Shown: piece after piece, positions 18,001-26,212 of the stretch
Layout: each line of letters starts with the position of its first letter
How positions within the stretch are numbered: the first letter of the stretch is position 1
Source: Streptomyces sp. NBC_01288
GTDB taxonomy: Bacteria > Actinomycetota > Actinomycetes > Streptomycetales > Streptomycetaceae
Length of the DNA: 64,000 nt
Reading direction: 5' to 3'
Assembly (NCBI RefSeq): GCF_035982055.1
Contig: NZ_CP108427.1
Span: forward strand, 3,348,001-3,412,000
Position numbers and translations under genes: made by a program
Notes under the pieces: model-generated
The model's input: the letters and a program-made list of their open reading frames with translations, nothing else
Database searches by the model: none
What the model was told of the DNA's origin: nothing

Positions 18001-18884
18001 AGGCGAACGCGGAGGCAGCGGCCGAGCGGGTCACCTCGGCGGCGCGCGAGGAGTCCGAGCGGACGCTGGACGAGGCCCGTAAGGAGGCCAACAAACGGCG
18101 CTCCGAGGCGGCCGAGCAGGTCGACACCCTCATCACGGAGACCGCGGCCGAGGCCGACAAGCTGCTCAGCGAGGCCCAGCAGCAGGCACAGAAGACGACG
18201 GCTGACGCCGAGGCGCAGGCCGACTCGATGGTCGGCGCGGCCCGCAACGAGGCCGACCGGCTGGTGTCCGAGGGCACGGTCGAGGGCAACTCCCGGGTGG
18301 AGCGGGCCCGTACGGACGCGGACGAGCTGTTGGTCGGCGCGCGCCGGGACGCCACCGCCATAAGGGAGCGGTCCGAGGAGCTGCGCGACCGCATCACGAC
18401 CGAGATCGAGAACCTGCACGAGCGGGCCCGCCGTGAGTCCGCCGAGACGATGAAGTCGGCCGGCGACCGCTGCGACGCGCTCATCAAGGCGGCCGAGGAG
18501 CAGCTCGGCAAGGCCCAGATGAAGGCCAAGGAACTGGTCTCGGACGCCAACTCCGAGGCGGGCAAGGTCCGTATCGCCGCCGTGAAGAAGGCGGAGGGTC
18601 TCCTCAAGGAGGCCGAGCAGAAGAAGTCCACGCTCATCCGCGAGGCCGAGGAGCTGAAGGCGGAGGCGATCCGCGAGGCCCGGCGCACGGTCGAGGAGGG
18701 CAAGCGCGATCTGGAGGTGCTCGTCCGCCGCCGCGAGGACATCAACGCCGAAATCTCCCGTGTCCAGGACGTCCTGGAAGCGTTGGAGTCTTTCGAGGCC
18801 CCGACAGCGGCCAAGGACGGCGGGGTCAAGGCGGGAGCCACGGCGGGCGCAACTCGTTCGGGTGGCAAGTCCGTTGAAGGCTAG
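15036..18884 (+). CDS. scy: Scy, giant coiled-coil polarity scaffold
   Basis: A protein of about 1282 aa that is almost all continuous coiled coil. GTG 15036 (VRGYERQEREPAADV) has GGATGGGA upstream; the earlier ATG 14982 lies inside a hairpin. A DivIVA-like start (SRFEAEMERLKTEREKA) leads into long Ala/Glu/Arg repeats such as EAERLRTEA, with no Pro-rich breaks. The C-terminus is REDINAEISRVQDVLEALE plus a Gly/Ala tail. In Streptomyces, Scy organises the hyphal tip, binds DivIVA and FilP and guides new branch points. filP follows after 193 nt. The strong codon bias creates long antisense frames that are not genes. Confidence 0.93.
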   Translation: MRGYERQEREPAADVDHLSRFEAEMERLKTEREKAIQHAEDLGYQVEVLRAKLHEARRTLMSRPAYDGGDIGYQAEQMLRNAQVQADQLRQDAERELSQARAQTQRILQEHAEQAARLQAELHQEAVTRRQQLDQELGERRQTVESHVNENVAWAEQLRARSESQARRLVDESRAEAEQALAAARAEAERVATEARQRLEIDAETARAEAEQLLRRARTDAERLLNAASSQAQEATDHAEQLRSSTVNESDSARRQATELSRTAETRMAEAETSLREARLEAEKVLSEAKEAAAKALSSAESANEQRTRTAKEQVARLVTEATKEAESTKSDAEQVVAEAQAKADKIVAEAEENARSLTAEETASQLAKAARTAEDVLDKASEDAKNTTKAATEEAERIRSEAEAEADRLRAQAHDIAEGLKGAAKDDTKEYRAKTVELQEEARRLRGEAEQLRADAVGEGERIRAEARREAVQQIEEAARTAEELLSKARADADELRQTATTDSEKVRTEAIERATTLRRQAEETLDRTRKEAERHRSEVIEQSEGIKADAEQAARDLRDETERAIEARREEAAEGLTRLHTETEERLAAAEQALTDAREEAERIRREAAEETERLRGEAADRIRSLQAQAETEADRLRNEAAGDASASRAEGEAIAVRLRSEASAEAERLKTEAQDTADRVRAEAQAAAERLATEASETLAAAQEEAVRRRREAEELLGSAREEAGQERERAREQSEELLASARNRVEEAQSEAVRLVEEADRRANEMVSGAEQHAQQVRESVAGLHEQAQEEIAGIRSAAEHVADRTRREAQEEADRVRADAYSERERATEDANRVRRRAAEETDAAKALAERTVSDAIAESERLRSESAEHAQQVRTQASDTIAQADQDAARARADAREDANRIRSDAATQADTLITEVTAEAERLQTETINEAERVRSEAVAKAGKLVSDATGDAERLRAEAADTVGSAQQQAERIRNESNRLKANAEAAAERVTSAAREESERTLDEARKEANKRRSEAAEQVDTLITETAAEADKLLSEAQQQAQKTTADAEAQADSMVGAARNEADRLVSEGTVEGNSRVERARTDADELLVGARRDATAIRERSEELRDRITTEIENLHERARRESAETMKSAGDRCDALIKAAEEQLGKAQMKAKELVSDANSEAGKVRIAAVKKAEGLLKEAEQKKSTLIREAEELKAEAIREARRTVEEGKRDLEVLVRRREDINAEISRVQDVLEALESFEAPTAAKDGGVKAGATAGATRSGGKSVEG

Positions 18885-18895
18885 GGAAAGCTGGG

Positions 18896-18911
18896 AACCT
18901 CCTGTGAGGTT
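18896..18911 (+). terminator. Small hairpin after scy
   Basis: AACCTC (18896-18901) pairs with GAGGTT (18906-18911), 11 nt after the scy stop. It is a weak terminator candidate; the remaining scy-filP gap should hold the filP promoter. One candidate is TAGGAT at about 19033 with ATGACA upstream. Confidence 0.45.
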
Positions 18912-19077
18912 CGGGCGTTCTGGGGCCTTTGACCCGGTCCTTGGCAAGCGGTCCGACGGTTAGCCACTCAAAAGAGGTGTCATTCTCCAGATCAAACACG
19001 TATCCGCTCGATGACACACCGCTTCGGCCCCTAGGATTCCACCTATCACCTCACCGGTCTCATTCGACAGGAACCCC

Positions 19078-20013
19078 ATGAGCGACACTTCCCCCTACGG
19101 CTTCGAGCTTGTGCGGCGTGGGTACGACCGCGCTCAGGTGGACGAACGCATCTCGAAGCTCGTCTCCGACCGTGACAGCGCTCTGGCCCGTATCACTGCT
19201 CTTGAAAAGCGCATCGAGGAGCTCCACCTCGAAACGCAGAACGCCGCGGCCCAGGTAAGCGACGCCGAGCCGTCGTACGCCGGTCTCGGCGCGCGGGTCG
19301 AGAAGATCCTCCGCCTCGCCGAGGAAGAGGCCAAGGACCTGCGCGAGGAGGCACGGCGCGCGGCCGAGCAGCACCGCGAACTCGCGGAGTCCGCTGCCCA
19401 GCAGGTCCGCAACGACGCAGAATCGTTCGCTGCGGAGCGCAAGTCCAAGGCGGAGGACGAGGGCGTCCGGATCGTCGAGAAGGCCAAGAGCGACTCCTCC
19501 CAGCTGCGGGGCGAGGCCCAGAAGGACGCGCAGCAGAAGCGCGAGGAGGCCGACGCCCTCTTCGAGGAGACCCGCGCCAAGGCCGCGCAGGCCGCCGCCG
19601 ACTTCGAGACGAACCTCGCCAAGCGGCGCGAGCAGTCCGAGCGCGACCTGGCGTCGCGTCAGCAGAAGGCCGAGAAGCGCCTCGCGGAGATCGAGCACCG
19701 CGCGGAGCAGCTCCGCCTTGAGGCCGAGAAGCTGCGTACGGACGCGGAGCGTCGCGCCCGTCAGACGGTGGAGACGGCTCAGCGCCAGGCCGAGGACATC
19801 GTGGCCGACGCGAACGCCAAGGCCGACCGCATCCGTTCGGAATCCGAGCGCGAGCTGGCCGCCCTGACGAACCGTCGCGACAGCATCAACGCCCAGCTGA
19901 CGAACGTGCGCGAGATGCTCGCCACGCTCACCGGTGCCGCGGTGGCCGCCGCGAGCTCGCCGGTCGAGGACGAGCCGATCTCTCGTGGAGTTCCGGCTCA
20001 GCAGTCCCGGTAA
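19078..20013 (+). CDS. filP: FilP, intermediate-filament-like coiled-coil protein
   Basis: A 311-aa protein starting MSDTSPYGFELVRRGYDRAQ, a DivIVA-type N-terminal domain, followed by coiled coil from about residue 15 to 285 and a short Ala/Pro/Ser tail. FilP forms filament networks behind the hyphal tip, gives rigidity and interacts with DivIVA and Scy. The Ala/Glu-rich heptads resemble those of Scy, consistent with common origin. CAGGAA precedes ATG 19078. It is followed by a clear terminator. Confidence 0.95.
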   Translation: MSDTSPYGFELVRRGYDRAQVDERISKLVSDRDSALARITALEKRIEELHLETQNAAAQVSDAEPSYAGLGARVEKILRLAEEEAKDLREEARRAAEQHRELAESAAQQVRNDAESFAAERKSKAEDEGVRIVEKAKSDSSQLRGEAQKDAQQKREEADALFEETRAKAAQAAADFETNLAKRREQSERDLASRQQKAEKRLAEIEHRAEQLRLEAEKLRTDAERRARQTVETAQRQAEDIVADANAKADRIRSESERELAALTNRRDSINAQLTNVREMLATLTGAAVAAASSPVEDEPISRGVPAQQSR

Positions 20014-20034
20014 GCACCTGTCGTAAAGCTGAGG

Positions 20035-20059
20035 CCCGCACTCCCTTCGGGGGTGCGGG
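20035..20059 (+). terminator. filP terminator hairpin
   Basis: CCCGCAC (20035-20041) pairs with GTGCGGG (20053-20059), with additional CCC/GGG pairing inside, 22 nt after the filP stop. Confidence 0.8.
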
Positions 20060-20083
20060 TCTCAGCCGTGTCCCGGCGGTGTC

Positions 20084-20659
20084 TCAGCCGTGTCCGGCCA
20101 GCAGGGGCAGATACACGTCGTCGACGATCCCGACGAGGACGGCGTCGGCGACCGGGTCGCGGGAGACGACCATCTCGTACCGCAGCAGGTCCGCGGGGAC
20201 GGTGACGGCCCGTCGGGGGAGGTCCGCGGTGGGGATCTCGCCCCGCTTCACGGCCCGCTGAAGCAGCGTCAGCAGGATGTCGTGCATGATCCCGAAGACC
20301 TTCGGGTCCAGGTCGGTCACCTCCGCGAGCAGACCCCGGATGACGTCCGGGCCGATCTCCCGCTGCCGTTCGGCCATCAGCCGCAGCAGGGTCAGCACGT
20401 CCTCGCGCAGCTCCCCGGTGTCGGGCACCTGGTCGACGATGAAGCCGGTGCGGTGCGGCAGGGCGGCCTTGACGAGTTCGGCGCGGTTGGCCCAGCGCCG
20501 GTAGAGGACCTGCTTGCCGGTCCTGGCCCGGGCCGCGACGCCCTCCATGGTGAGCCGGGCGTAGCCGACCTCGGCGATTTCCTCCCAGACGGCGTCCAGG
20601 ATGTCGGCCTCCAGCGCGGCCCCGCGCCGCCGCGTCTGCTCTGCGGCCATCACCGGCAC
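20084..20659 (-). CDS. TetR-family repressor
   Basis: A 191-aa TetR-type regulator. The helix-turn-helix spans about residues 20-60 (EIAEVGYARLTMEGVAARA through TGKQVLYRRWANRAEL); the C-terminal ligand-binding domain is variable. GGGAG precedes GTG 20659 by 6 nt. It is divergent from the DHA2 exporter gene, and a perfect inverted repeat lies between them, so it very likely represses the exporter and itself and responds to an exported compound. Confidence 0.92.
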   Translation of the reverse strand: MPVMAAEQTRRRGAALEADILDAVWEEIAEVGYARLTMEGVAARARTGKQVLYRRWANRAELVKAALPHRTGFIVDQVPDTGELREDVLTLLRLMAERQREIGPDVIRGLLAEVTDLDPKVFGIMHDILLTLLQRAVKRGEIPTADLPRRAVTVPADLLRYEMVVSRDPVADAVLVGIVDDVYLPLLAGHG

Positions 20660-20716
20660 CCCCGACTCCCACTAGGAGACCTTGCGTCTCTTACCGGGTC
20701 CAGTCTAACGTGGCCC

Positions 20717-20739
20717 TTTAGAGACGCACCGTCTCTAAA
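20717..20739. promoter_or_regulatory. Perfect inverted-repeat operator for the TetR regulator
   Basis: TTTAGAGACG (20717-20726) and CGTCTCTAAA (20730-20739) are exact inverse complements with a 3-nt spacer. Further GAGAC/GTCTC half-sites lie near 20675-20690 and 20741. Position between the divergent genes fits autoregulation. Confidence 0.8.
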
Positions 20740-20763
20740 GGCGTCTCCAAAGGGGGAACCGCC

Positions 20764-22128
20764 ATGTCCGACACCACCGTCCGCCCCGCCGAACACCTCG
20801 ACCCCGCCGTCCGCAAACTCGCCGGCATCCTCGTCCTCGGCGCCCTCGCCCCGCTCCTCGACAGCACGATCGTCTCCATCGCCCTGCACACCCTGGGCCA
20901 CGACCTGGGCGCCTCCACGACGAGCCTGCAATGGGTCAGCACCGCGTATCTCCTGGCCCTCGCCACGGTCGTCCCGGTCTCCGGCTGGGCCGTCGAACGC
21001 TTCGACTCCCGCCGCGTCTGGCTCGGCGCGCTGATCCTCTTCCTCGCCGGATCGCTCCTCTGCGGCCTCGCCTGGAACATCGACTCGCTGATCGCCTTCC
21101 GAGTGATCCAGGGCATCGGCGGCGGACTACTCCTGCCCGTGCTCCAGACCCTGGTCATGCGCGCCGCCGGCGGCCGCGGCCTCGGCCGCCTGATGGCGGT
21201 GATCACCCTGCCCGCCATGGTCGTACCGATCCTCGGCCCGGTCGTCGGCGGCCTGATCGTCGGCCACCTCAGCTGGCGCTGGATCTTCTACGTCAACCTG
21301 CCCGTCTGCCTGCTGGCCCTCGCCCTGGCCTGGCGCGGCGTCCCGAAGGACACCCCGCGCCCCGGCCACCGCCTGGACCTGACCGGCCTCCTGCTCCTCT
21401 CCCCCGGCCTCGCCGCCCTGGTCTACGGCCTGTCCGAGACCGGCATGGCCCGCGCGACGGCGATCCCGGTGGGCGCCGTACTCATCGCCCTGTTCGCCCG
21501 CCACGCACGGCGCGCCCGCGAACCCCTCGTGGACCTGCGCCTGTTCCAGGACCGCGCGTTCGCCGTCTCCTCGATCCTGACGTTCCTGAACGGGCTCGCC
21601 CTGTTCGGCGGGATGTTCCTGCTCCCCCTCTACTACCAACAGGCGCGCGGCGAGGGCGTGATCGCGGCCGGGCTGCTGCTGGCGCCGCAGGGTCTCGGCA
21701 GTCTGCTGGCCCGGGTCACCGGCCCACTGACCGACCGGCTCGGGCCACGCCCGGTCACCGTGGCGGGGATGCTGCTGTGCGCGCTGGGCACCCTCCCCTT
21801 CCTCCTCCCGCACCCCGGTGGAGCGCTGCTCCTCGGCGCGCTGGTCGTGCGCGGGCTCGGGGTGAGCGCGGCCAACATGGCGGTCATGGTGGGCGCGTAC
21901 CAAGGCCTCGACCGGGCCCGCATCCCGCACGCCAGCACCACCGTCCGGATCGTGCAGCAGCTCGGCGGGTCCGTCGGCACCGCCGTACTCGCGACGGTCC
22001 TCGCGCACGGGCACGGCGGCTCCGCCTTCCCGCACGCGTTCGCCTGGGCGACGGCGTTCACCGTTGTTGCCTGCTTCGTCGGACTCTGTTTGCCCGTTCG
22101 GGTGGCATCCGCCGAACGCCCGTCTTAG
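20764..22128 (+). CDS. DHA2-family (EmrB/QacA-type) MFS exporter
   Basis: A 454-aa proton-driven multidrug exporter with about 14 membrane helices. The family motif LDSTIVSIALHTLGHDLG lies in helix 1. WVSTAYLLALATVVPVSGW, GIGGGLLLPVLQTL and ILGPVVGGLIVGHLSWRWIF are further conserved segments. AAAGGGGG lies upstream of ATG 20764. The adjacent TetR gene and operator suggest drug- or metabolite-induced expression. The last codons overlap a candidate -10 box for the next gene. Confidence 0.92.
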   Translation: MSDTTVRPAEHLDPAVRKLAGILVLGALAPLLDSTIVSIALHTLGHDLGASTTSLQWVSTAYLLALATVVPVSGWAVERFDSRRVWLGALILFLAGSLLCGLAWNIDSLIAFRVIQGIGGGLLLPVLQTLVMRAAGGRGLGRLMAVITLPAMVVPILGPVVGGLIVGHLSWRWIFYVNLPVCLLALALAWRGVPKDTPRPGHRLDLTGLLLLSPGLAALVYGLSETGMARATAIPVGAVLIALFARHARRAREPLVDLRLFQDRAFAVSSILTFLNGLALFGGMFLLPLYYQQARGEGVIAAGLLLAPQGLGSLLARVTGPLTDRLGPRPVTVAGMLLCALGTLPFLLPHPGGALLLGALVVRGLGVSAANMAVMVGAYQGLDRARIPHASTTVRIVQQLGGSVGTAVLATVLAHGHGGSAFPHAFAWATAFTVVACFVGLCLPVRVASAERPS

Positions 22129-22137
22129 CGTGGCCGC

Positions 22138-23109
22138 ATGATCGAGCTTGAGGGGCTGACCAAGCGGTACGGCGAGAAGGTGGCGGTCAACAACCTCACC
22201 TTCACCGTCAGACCCGGCATCGTCACGGGCTTCCTCGGCCCGAACGGCGCCGGCAAGTCGACGACGATGCGCATGATGCTCGGTCTCGACCGGCCGACCG
22301 CCGGTGACGTGCGCATCGACGGCCAGCACTACGACCAGCTCAAGGACCCGCTGACGTACATCGGCGCCCTCCTCGACGCCAAGGCCATGCACGGCGGCCG
22401 CAGCGCCTTCAACCACCTGCTGTGTCTCGCGCAGAGCAACGGCATCTCCAAGGCCCGGGTGCATGAAGTACTCGACACCGTCGGGCTCACGACCGTGGCG
22501 AAGAAGAAGGCCAAGGGGTTCTCGCTCGGCATGGGCCAGCGGCTCGGCATCGCGGGCGCGCTGCTCGGCGATCCGGAGATCCTGATGTTCGACGAGCCGG
22601 TCAACGGGCTCGACCCCGAGGGCATCCACTGGATCCGCAACCTGATGAAGTCCCTTGCCGCACAAGGCCGTACGGTCTTCGTCTCCTCGCACCTGATGAG
22701 CGAGATGGCGCTGACGGCCGATCACCTCGTCGTCATCGGCCAGGGCCGGCTCCTCGCGGACACCTCCATGGCCGACTTCATCCAGCAGAACTCGCGCTCC
22801 TACGTCCGGATCCGCACCCCGCAGCGCGAGCGGCTGCTCGATGTCCTGCACCAGGCCGGGATCACCGTGGTCGAGTCCGGCAGCGGGGTTCTCGAAGTCG
22901 ACGGGGGCAAGTCCGAGCAGATCGGTGAGCTGGCCGCGTCGCACCAGCTCGTGCTGCACGAGCTGAGTCCCCAACAGGCCTCCCTGGAGGAGGCGTTCAT
23001 GCAGTTGACCGCGGAGTCGGTGGAGTACCACGCGCATTCCGACGCACCACCACCCCCCGTGGCACCTGCTCCGCAGCAGGGCTGGGGCGACGGCTGGAAG
23101 AAGGGCTGA
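22138..23109 (+). CDS. ABC transporter ATP-binding protein (first of two paralogous systems)
   Basis: A 323-aa ATPase of the ABC-2 drug/lantibiotic export type (BcrA-like). Walker A GPNGAGKST lies at 34-42, the signature in the family variant FSLGMGQRLGIA, Walker B ILMFDEPVNGLDPEG, and the switch His in VSSHLMSEM. A C-terminal regulatory region ends in a Pro/Gln tail and WGDGWKKG. TAGCGT (22126-22131) ends 6 nt before ATG 22138 with no Shine-Dalgarno, so it may be leaderless. The permease gene starts 1 nt after its stop. Confidence 0.9.
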   Translation: MIELEGLTKRYGEKVAVNNLTFTVRPGIVTGFLGPNGAGKSTTMRMMLGLDRPTAGDVRIDGQHYDQLKDPLTYIGALLDAKAMHGGRSAFNHLLCLAQSNGISKARVHEVLDTVGLTTVAKKKAKGFSLGMGQRLGIAGALLGDPEILMFDEPVNGLDPEGIHWIRNLMKSLAAQGRTVFVSSHLMSEMALTADHLVVIGQGRLLADTSMADFIQQNSRSYVRIRTPQRERLLDVLHQAGITVVESGSGVLEVDGGKSEQIGELAASHQLVLHELSPQQASLEEAFMQLTAESVEYHAHSDAPPPPVAPAPQQGWGDGWKKG

Positions 23110-23110
23110 C

Positions 23111-23881
23111 ATGGCGGCGACCCAGGTCATCCGCTCGGAGTGGACCAAGATCCGTTCCGTCGCGTCGACGGTGTGGACGCTCTCGCTGGCCGTGGTGGTG
23201 ACGATCGGGCTCGGCATGCTGATCTCGGCGCTGTCGAAGAGCCAGTTCGACGACATGAGCGCCAAGGACAAGCTGTCCTTCGACCCGACGTTCATCAGCT
23301 TCGCCGGGATGAGTCTCGGTCAGCTCGCGATGATCGTGTTCGGGGTGCTGGTCGTGTCGAACGAGTACAGCACTGGCATGATCCGCACCTCGCTCGCGGC
23401 CGTCCCGCAGCGCGGCACCTTCCTGTTCAGCAAGATCGCGGTGGCCGCCGGGCTGTGTCTCGTGGTCGGCCTGGTGACGAGCTTCCTCACGTTCTTCCTC
23501 GGGCAGGCGATGCTCGGCTCCCACCGGGCGGAGATCGGCGACCCGGGTGTGCTGCGCGCGGTGATCGGCGGCGGGCTCTACATGACCCTGATCGCGCTGT
23601 TCTCCATGGGCGTCGCCTCGATGCTGCGCTCGCCGATGCTGTCGCTGGGCATCCTGATGCCGTTCTTCTTCCTGATCTCCAACATCCTCGGCAACGTCTC
23701 CGCGACGAAGAAGATCGGCCAGTACCTGCCCGACCAGGCCGGCAGCAAGATCATGCAGGTGGTCACCCCGGTCGACGACTCGGCGCCGTACGGCCCCTGG
23801 GGCGGGTTCGGGATCATGGCCCTGTGGGTGCTCGCCTCACTCGTGGGCGCCTACGTCCTGCTGAAGCGGCGGGACGCCTAG
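23111..23881 (+). CDS. ABC-2 type permease (first system)
   Basis: A 256-aa membrane protein with six predicted helices, beginning with the family motif VIRSEWTKIRSVASTVWTL. Segments such as VSNEYSTGMIRTSLAAVP and the last helix ending LLKRRDA are typical of ABC-2 permeases. It pairs with the ATPase just upstream. The substrate is unknown; hydrophobic peptides or lipids are plausible for this subfamily. Confidence 0.9.
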   Translation: MAATQVIRSEWTKIRSVASTVWTLSLAVVVTIGLGMLISALSKSQFDDMSAKDKLSFDPTFISFAGMSLGQLAMIVFGVLVVSNEYSTGMIRTSLAAVPQRGTFLFSKIAVAAGLCLVVGLVTSFLTFFLGQAMLGSHRAEIGDPGVLRAVIGGGLYMTLIALFSMGVASMLRSPMLSLGILMPFFFLISNILGNVSATKKIGQYLPDQAGSKIMQVVTPVDDSAPYGPWGGFGIMALWVLASLVGAYVLLKRRDA

Positions 23882-23915
23882 CTTCGGGCCTCGGTTTCGG
23901 GCCTCGGCTTCGGGC
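23882..23915. repeat. 13-bp tandem repeat, 2.5 copies
   Basis: TTCGGGCCTCGG occurs at 23883-23894 and 23896-23907, with a partial copy at 23909-23915, directly after the permease stop and before the second ABC system. Confidence 0.8.
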
Positions 23916-24020
23916 GTTGCTTTACTTTCTCTTGGGCGGAACCGTCAGCGCCCCGATATCCTCCTAACCCTTACGGGGGCGTGTGCCCTGCTGTCCTGAT
24001 CCTTTCGATGGGTGCGGAGC

Positions 24021-25331
24021 ATGATCGAGGCTGTCGGCCTGACCAAGCGCTACGGCGACAAGACCGCCGTGTACAACCTTTCCTTCCAGGTGCGGCCCGG
24101 TGCCGTCACCGGTTTCCTCGGGCCCAACGGCTCGGGCAAGTCGACGACGATGCGCATGATCCTCGGCCTGGACAACCCCACGTCAGGACAGGTGACGATC
24201 GGCGGCTTCCCCTACCGCAAGCTGCCGAACGCCCCCAGACAGGTCGGTGCCCTGCTCGACGCCAAGGCCGTGCACGGCGGCCGCAGCGCCCGCAGCCATC
24301 TGCTGAGCCTGGCCCAGCTCTCGGGCATCCCGGCCCGGCGCGTGGACGAGGTGCTCGGGGTCGTGGGCCTCCAGGACGTGGCGAGAAAGCGCTCCAAGGG
24401 CTTCTCCCTCGGCATGGGCCAGCGGCTCGGCATCGCCGCCGCGCTCCTCGGCGACCCCCAGGTGCTGCTCTTCGACGAGCCGGTCAACGGCCTCGACCCG
24501 GAGGGCATCCTCTGGGTGCGGAACCTGATGAAGGCGCTCGCGGCGGAGGGCCGTACCGTCTTCGTCTCCTCGCACCTGATGAGCGAGATGGCGCTGACGG
24601 CGGACCAGCTCATCGTGATCGGGCGCGGGCAGCTCCTGTCGGACATGAGCGTGCGGGACTTCATCTCGGCGAACTCGGCCGACTTCGCGCGCGTGCGCAC
24701 CCCCGACACCGAGCCCCAGCTCCGCGAGAAGCTGACCTCCGCGCTGACCGAGGCGGGCGGCCATGTGCTGCCCGAGCAGGACGGCGGGCTGCGCGTCACG
24801 GGCCTGCCGCTGCCGCGCATCAGCGACATCGCGCACGACACGGACGTACGGCTGTGGGAGCTGTCCCCGCATCAGGCCTCGCTGGAGGAGGCGTACATGC
24901 GGATGACGCAGGGGGCGGTCGACTACCGCTCGACGATCGACCAGAAGGCCGGTCTGATGCAGCAACTGCCGCCGGGCGCGCAGCCGCCCATGCCGGTACC
25001 GGGCCAGGGCCAGCCGGGCTGGTACGCGCCGCCGTCACCGCAGCAGGGCGGCCAGCCGTTCGCGATGGGCCAGCCGCCGGCGAATCCTTACGGCGCCCCG
25101 AATCCGTACGGCGCCCCTGCGGCGCCAGTGGCGGCCGCGCCCGGCCAGTACGGTCCTCCACCGCCCCTGACCCCGCAGACGGCGGCACAGCCGCCCCAGG
25201 GCCCGGCACAGGGTGCCCCGGCGGCCGCTCCGGCTCCGGTCGCGGACGCGATCCCGGCCGCGCCCGCACCCGCGCAGCCCTCCTCCCCCGCACCCGCCGC
25301 CGACCTGACCAAGCCCGAGGACGCCCGATGA
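24021..25331 (+). CDS. ABC transporter ATP-binding protein with long Pro/Ala tail (second system)
   Basis: About 436 aa. ATG 24021 (MIEAVGLTKRYGDK) was chosen because it aligns with the start of the first paralogue; GTG 24012 is the alternative. The ATPase domain carries GPNGSGKST, FSLGMGQRLGIA and VLLFDEPVNGLDPEG. After about residue 305 it has an unusual 125-residue tail rich in Pro, Ala, Gln and Gly, with PYGAPNPYGAP repeats. The tail is probably disordered and may mediate membrane or partner contacts. The next gene overlaps as ATGA. Confidence 0.9.
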   Translation: MIEAVGLTKRYGDKTAVYNLSFQVRPGAVTGFLGPNGSGKSTTMRMILGLDNPTSGQVTIGGFPYRKLPNAPRQVGALLDAKAVHGGRSARSHLLSLAQLSGIPARRVDEVLGVVGLQDVARKRSKGFSLGMGQRLGIAAALLGDPQVLLFDEPVNGLDPEGILWVRNLMKALAAEGRTVFVSSHLMSEMALTADQLIVIGRGQLLSDMSVRDFISANSADFARVRTPDTEPQLREKLTSALTEAGGHVLPEQDGGLRVTGLPLPRISDIAHDTDVRLWELSPHQASLEEAYMRMTQGAVDYRSTIDQKAGLMQQLPPGAQPPMPVPGQGQPGWYAPPSPQQGGQPFAMGQPPANPYGAPNPYGAPAAPVAAAPGQYGPPPPLTPQTAAQPPQGPAQGAPAAAPAPVADAIPAAPAPAQPSSPAPAADLTKPEDAR

Positions 25332-26200
25332 GTACGCCCCAGCCCCCGATGCCGCAGGCAGCCGCGCCCAACTGGCAGGCGGCGCCCGGTCCTTCGTACG
25401 GCGGGTACACCTCGCCGATCCCGGTGGTGCGCACGCATCTCGGGCACGCGCTCGCCTCCGAGTGGACGAAGATCAAGTCGGTGCGCTCGACGATCTGGAC
25501 GCTCGGCGTGTTCGTGGTCCTCGTCGTCGGCATCGGCCTGCTCGCCGCCGTCGTGGTCAGCGACTCCTCCTCGGAGCTGAACGGCGAGAACCCGCTGTCC
25601 TACGGCTTCTTCGGGCTGCTGCTCGGCTGCATGTGCATCATCACGCTCGGCGTGCTGACCACGGCCTCGGAGTACGGCACCGGCATGATCCGCACGACGA
25701 TGACCGCGTGCCCCAGCCGGGGCCGGGTCCTCGCGGCGAAGTCGATCGTGTTCTTCGGGGTCGCCTTCGTGGTCACGCTGGTGGCGTCGGCGTTCATCGC
25801 CTTCGTGGACGCCGCGCTGCTGGAGAACAACGGCGCCAAGGACCCGTCCGCCGGCGAGTGGCTCAAGGGGACGGTCGGCGTCTCGCTCTACATCGCGCTG
25901 CTCGGGCTGCTCTCGCTGATCGTCGGCTCGATCATCCGGCACTCGGCGGGCGCGATCACCGTCATGATCGGCGCGGTGCTCGCCCCGCTGGTCGTCGCGC
26001 TGTTCATGTTCTCGCAGTCGCTGGAGGGCGTGCGCCAGGCGCTGTTCGAGTACTCGATCCCGAACCAGATGAGCGTCTTCTACTCCAACTCCCTGACGGA
26101 GAGCGGCCCTTCGGGCTGGGACCCGCTGTGGATCATCGTGGGCGTGACGGCCGTGGCGTTCGCGGGCGCGGTCGCGCTGCTGGAGAAGCGGGACGTGTAG
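25328..26200 (+). CDS. ABC-2 type permease (second system)
   Basis: A 290-aa permease. ATG 25328 overlaps the ATPase stop. A 40-residue Pro/Ala/Gln-rich cytoplasmic lead (MSTPQPPMPQAAAPNW) precedes the conserved LASEWTKIKSVRSTIWTLG. Six helices follow, with ASEYGTGMIRTTMTACPSRG as the family motif and LLEKRDV at the end. Both partners of this system carry Pro-rich extensions absent or short in the first system. The two systems are clearly a duplicated pair. Confidence 0.9.
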   Translation: MSTPQPPMPQAAAPNWQAAPGPSYGGYTSPIPVVRTHLGHALASEWTKIKSVRSTIWTLGVFVVLVVGIGLLAAVVVSDSSSELNGENPLSYGFFGLLLGCMCIITLGVLTTASEYGTGMIRTTMTACPSRGRVLAAKSIVFFGVAFVVTLVASAFIAFVDAALLENNGAKDPSAGEWLKGTVGVSLYIALLGLLSLIVGSIIRHSAGAITVMIGAVLAPLVVALFMFSQSLEGVRQALFEYSIPNQMSVFYSNSLTESGPSGWDPLWIIVGVTAVAFAGAVALLEKRDV

Positions 26201-26212
26201 ACCGTAGGGCCC

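Noticed and set aside
15800..18947. Two antisense open frames of over 1000 codons opposite scy
   Set aside because: They arise because the GAG/GCC-rich coiled-coil codons avoid stops on the other strand. Translations are Ser/Arg-rich or Gly/Leu-rich without domains or start signals.
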